This document shows, one piece after another, positions 13,973 through 14,791 of a stretch of DNA of 14,791 nucleotides. The translations under genes were made by a program, and so were the position numbers. The stretch spans positions 1 through 14,791 of the forward strand of contig CAMLRB010000082.1 of assembly GCA_946482295.1 (NCBI GenBank). Reading direction: 5' to 3'. The notes under the pieces are model-generated. The model saw nothing but the letters and a program-made list of their open reading frames with translations. It did not search any database and had not been told where the DNA came from. This stretch comes from an uncultured Bacteriovorax sp. Its GTDB lineage: Bacteria > Bdellovibrionota > Bacteriovoracia > Bacteriovoracales > Bacteriovoracaceae. Each line of letters opens with the position of its first letter. The first letter of the stretch is position 1.

Positions 13973-14791
13973 TTATTGAAGATTCTTTTTTGGTTTCTTA
14001 GCTTTTTCTTCGCTTGCTTCGAGGATTTCTCCAGTCGCAGCATCTACCATTTCAGCTGTTGCCCCTTCTGCTAGGCCGAATTTAACGAGAATCTTTTGCT
14101 TAATTTCTTCAAGTAGCTCAGGATTTTGCTCCAAGTATCCCTTAGAGTTCTCACGTCCCTGGCCAATTTTGTTATTGTTGTATGAGAACCAGGCTCCAGC
14201 TTTTTCAACGATACCATTGTTTGCAGCTAGATCAAGAATGTCACCAACTTTTGAAATACCTTGTCCGTACATGATGTCGAATTCAGCTTCTTTGAAAGGA
14301 GGTGCTACTTTGTTCTTAACGATTTTTACTTTTGTACGAGAACCGATGTGTGTTTCACCATCTTTAATCGCAGCAGTTTTTCTGATGTCTAAACGAACTG
14401 AAGCGTAGAACTTAAGAGCGTTACCACCTGTTGTTGTTTCAGGGTTCCCGAACATAACACCAATTTTCATACGAAGTTGGTTAATGAAAACAACAGTACA
14501 ATTTGAACGAGAAATTGAACCCGTAAGTTTTCTTAGGGCCTGAGACATAAGTCTTGCCTGAAGACCCATGTGTGAATCTCCCATTTCGCCTTCTAGTTCA
14601 GCCTTTGGAGTAAGGGCAGCAACCGAGTCAATGATGAGAAGATTGACTGCACCAGAGCGGACCAACATGTCCGCAATCTCAAGTGCCTGTTCTCCAGAAT
14701 CAGGTTGAGAAATAAGCGTATTTGGTACATCAACGCCAAGCTTAGCAGCGTAAGCAGTATCAAGAGCATGTTCAGCATCAACGAAAGCAAC
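13973..14791 (-). CDS. recA: Recombinase RecA, partial (N-terminus outside the window)
   Basis: 272 C-terminal residues are visible; the frame is open to the right edge. The first visible residues are [21 protein letters not shown], which includes the catalytic-glutamate region of RecA, and about 90 N-terminal residues with the Walker A loop lie outside. Then follow [22 protein letters not shown] (Walker B), [32 protein letters not shown] with the L2 DNA-binding loop, and [17 protein letters not shown]. RecA forms filaments on single-stranded DNA for homologous recombination and triggers the SOS response. The end of the protein is lysine-rich ([10 protein letters not shown]) rather than acidic as in E. 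coli. A strong terminator follows the stop codon. The promoter and any LexA box are not in the window. Confidence 0.98.
   Translation of the reverse strand, partial: VAFVDAEHALDTAYAAKLGVDVPNTLISQPDSGEQALEIADMLVRSGAVNLLIIDSVAALTPKAELEGEMGDSHMGLQARLMSQALRKLTGSISRSNCTVVFINQLRMKIGVMFGNPETTTGGNALKFYASVRLDIRKTAAIKDGETHIGSRTKVKIVKNKVAPPFKEAEFDIMYGQGISKVGDILDLAANNGIVEKAGAWFSYNNNKIGQGRENSKGYLEQNPELLEEIKQKILVKFGLAEGATAEMVDAATGEILEASEEKAKKPKKNLQ

Noticed and set aside
1..14791. CRISPR arrays, tRNA or rRNA genes, insertion sequences, integrases
   Set aside because: I saw no regularly spaced repeats, no tRNA cloverleaf at the island edges, and no transposase or integrase frame, so how the island arrived is not shown by the sequence.

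Overview
The window is AT-rich bacterial chromosomal DNA. The intact AlaRS, RecX and RecA proteins and the base composition would fit a delta-proteobacterium-like predator lineage (Bdellovibrionota/Bacteriovoracales). That placement is an inference from general resemblance, not from a search. At the left edge, on the minus strand, is the start of an OppA-type peptide-binding lipoprotein gene (1-292), 18 bases downstream of a complete alaS (311-2935). At the right edge, also on the minus strand, are recA (13973-14791, N-terminus beyond the window) and recX (13401-13889), separated by a strong intrinsic terminator with a T9 tract. The order recA-recX-alaS on one strand is the order found in many proteobacteria, but here about 10.5 kb of accessory genes lies between recX and alaS.

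The accessory block has four transcription units. Unit A (+, 3037-7515) encodes a membrane-anchored PhnD-like binding protein, a PqqD-like RiPP-recognition-element (RRE) protein, a family-2 glycosyltransferase with an unusual C-terminal extension, and a B12-binding-type radical SAM enzyme. The last three are overlapping genes. Unit B (-, 9819-7512) encodes a GT4 glycosyltransferase and an unrecognised protein. Unit C (+, 9929-12522) encodes a SAM methyltransferase and a sulfotransferase-methyltransferase fusion. Unit D (-, 13408-12519) encodes a 2-oxoglutarate/Fe(II) oxygenase-like protein coupled to recX, and then, behind its own promoter, a 73-residue peptide. That peptide ends in a Gly/Tyr/Ser/Pro/Cys-rich segment and looks like a ribosomal peptide precursor. 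Both convergent junctions (A/B at 7512-7515, C/D at 12519-12522) have interlocked stop codons.

The most interesting reading is a previously unrecognised, heavily tailored RiPP-like system. The precursor would be at 12519-12740. The RRE protein would bind the leader, and the core would be modified by the B12-radical SAM enzyme, two or three glycosyltransferases, two methyltransferase domains, a sulfotransferase and an oxygenase. No dedicated exporter or protease is present in the window. The competing reading is a surface-glycan or lipid modification locus in which the small ORF is incidental. The sequence alone does not settle this; the RRE-like gene, the promoter in front of the small ORF and the composition of its tail favour the first reading.
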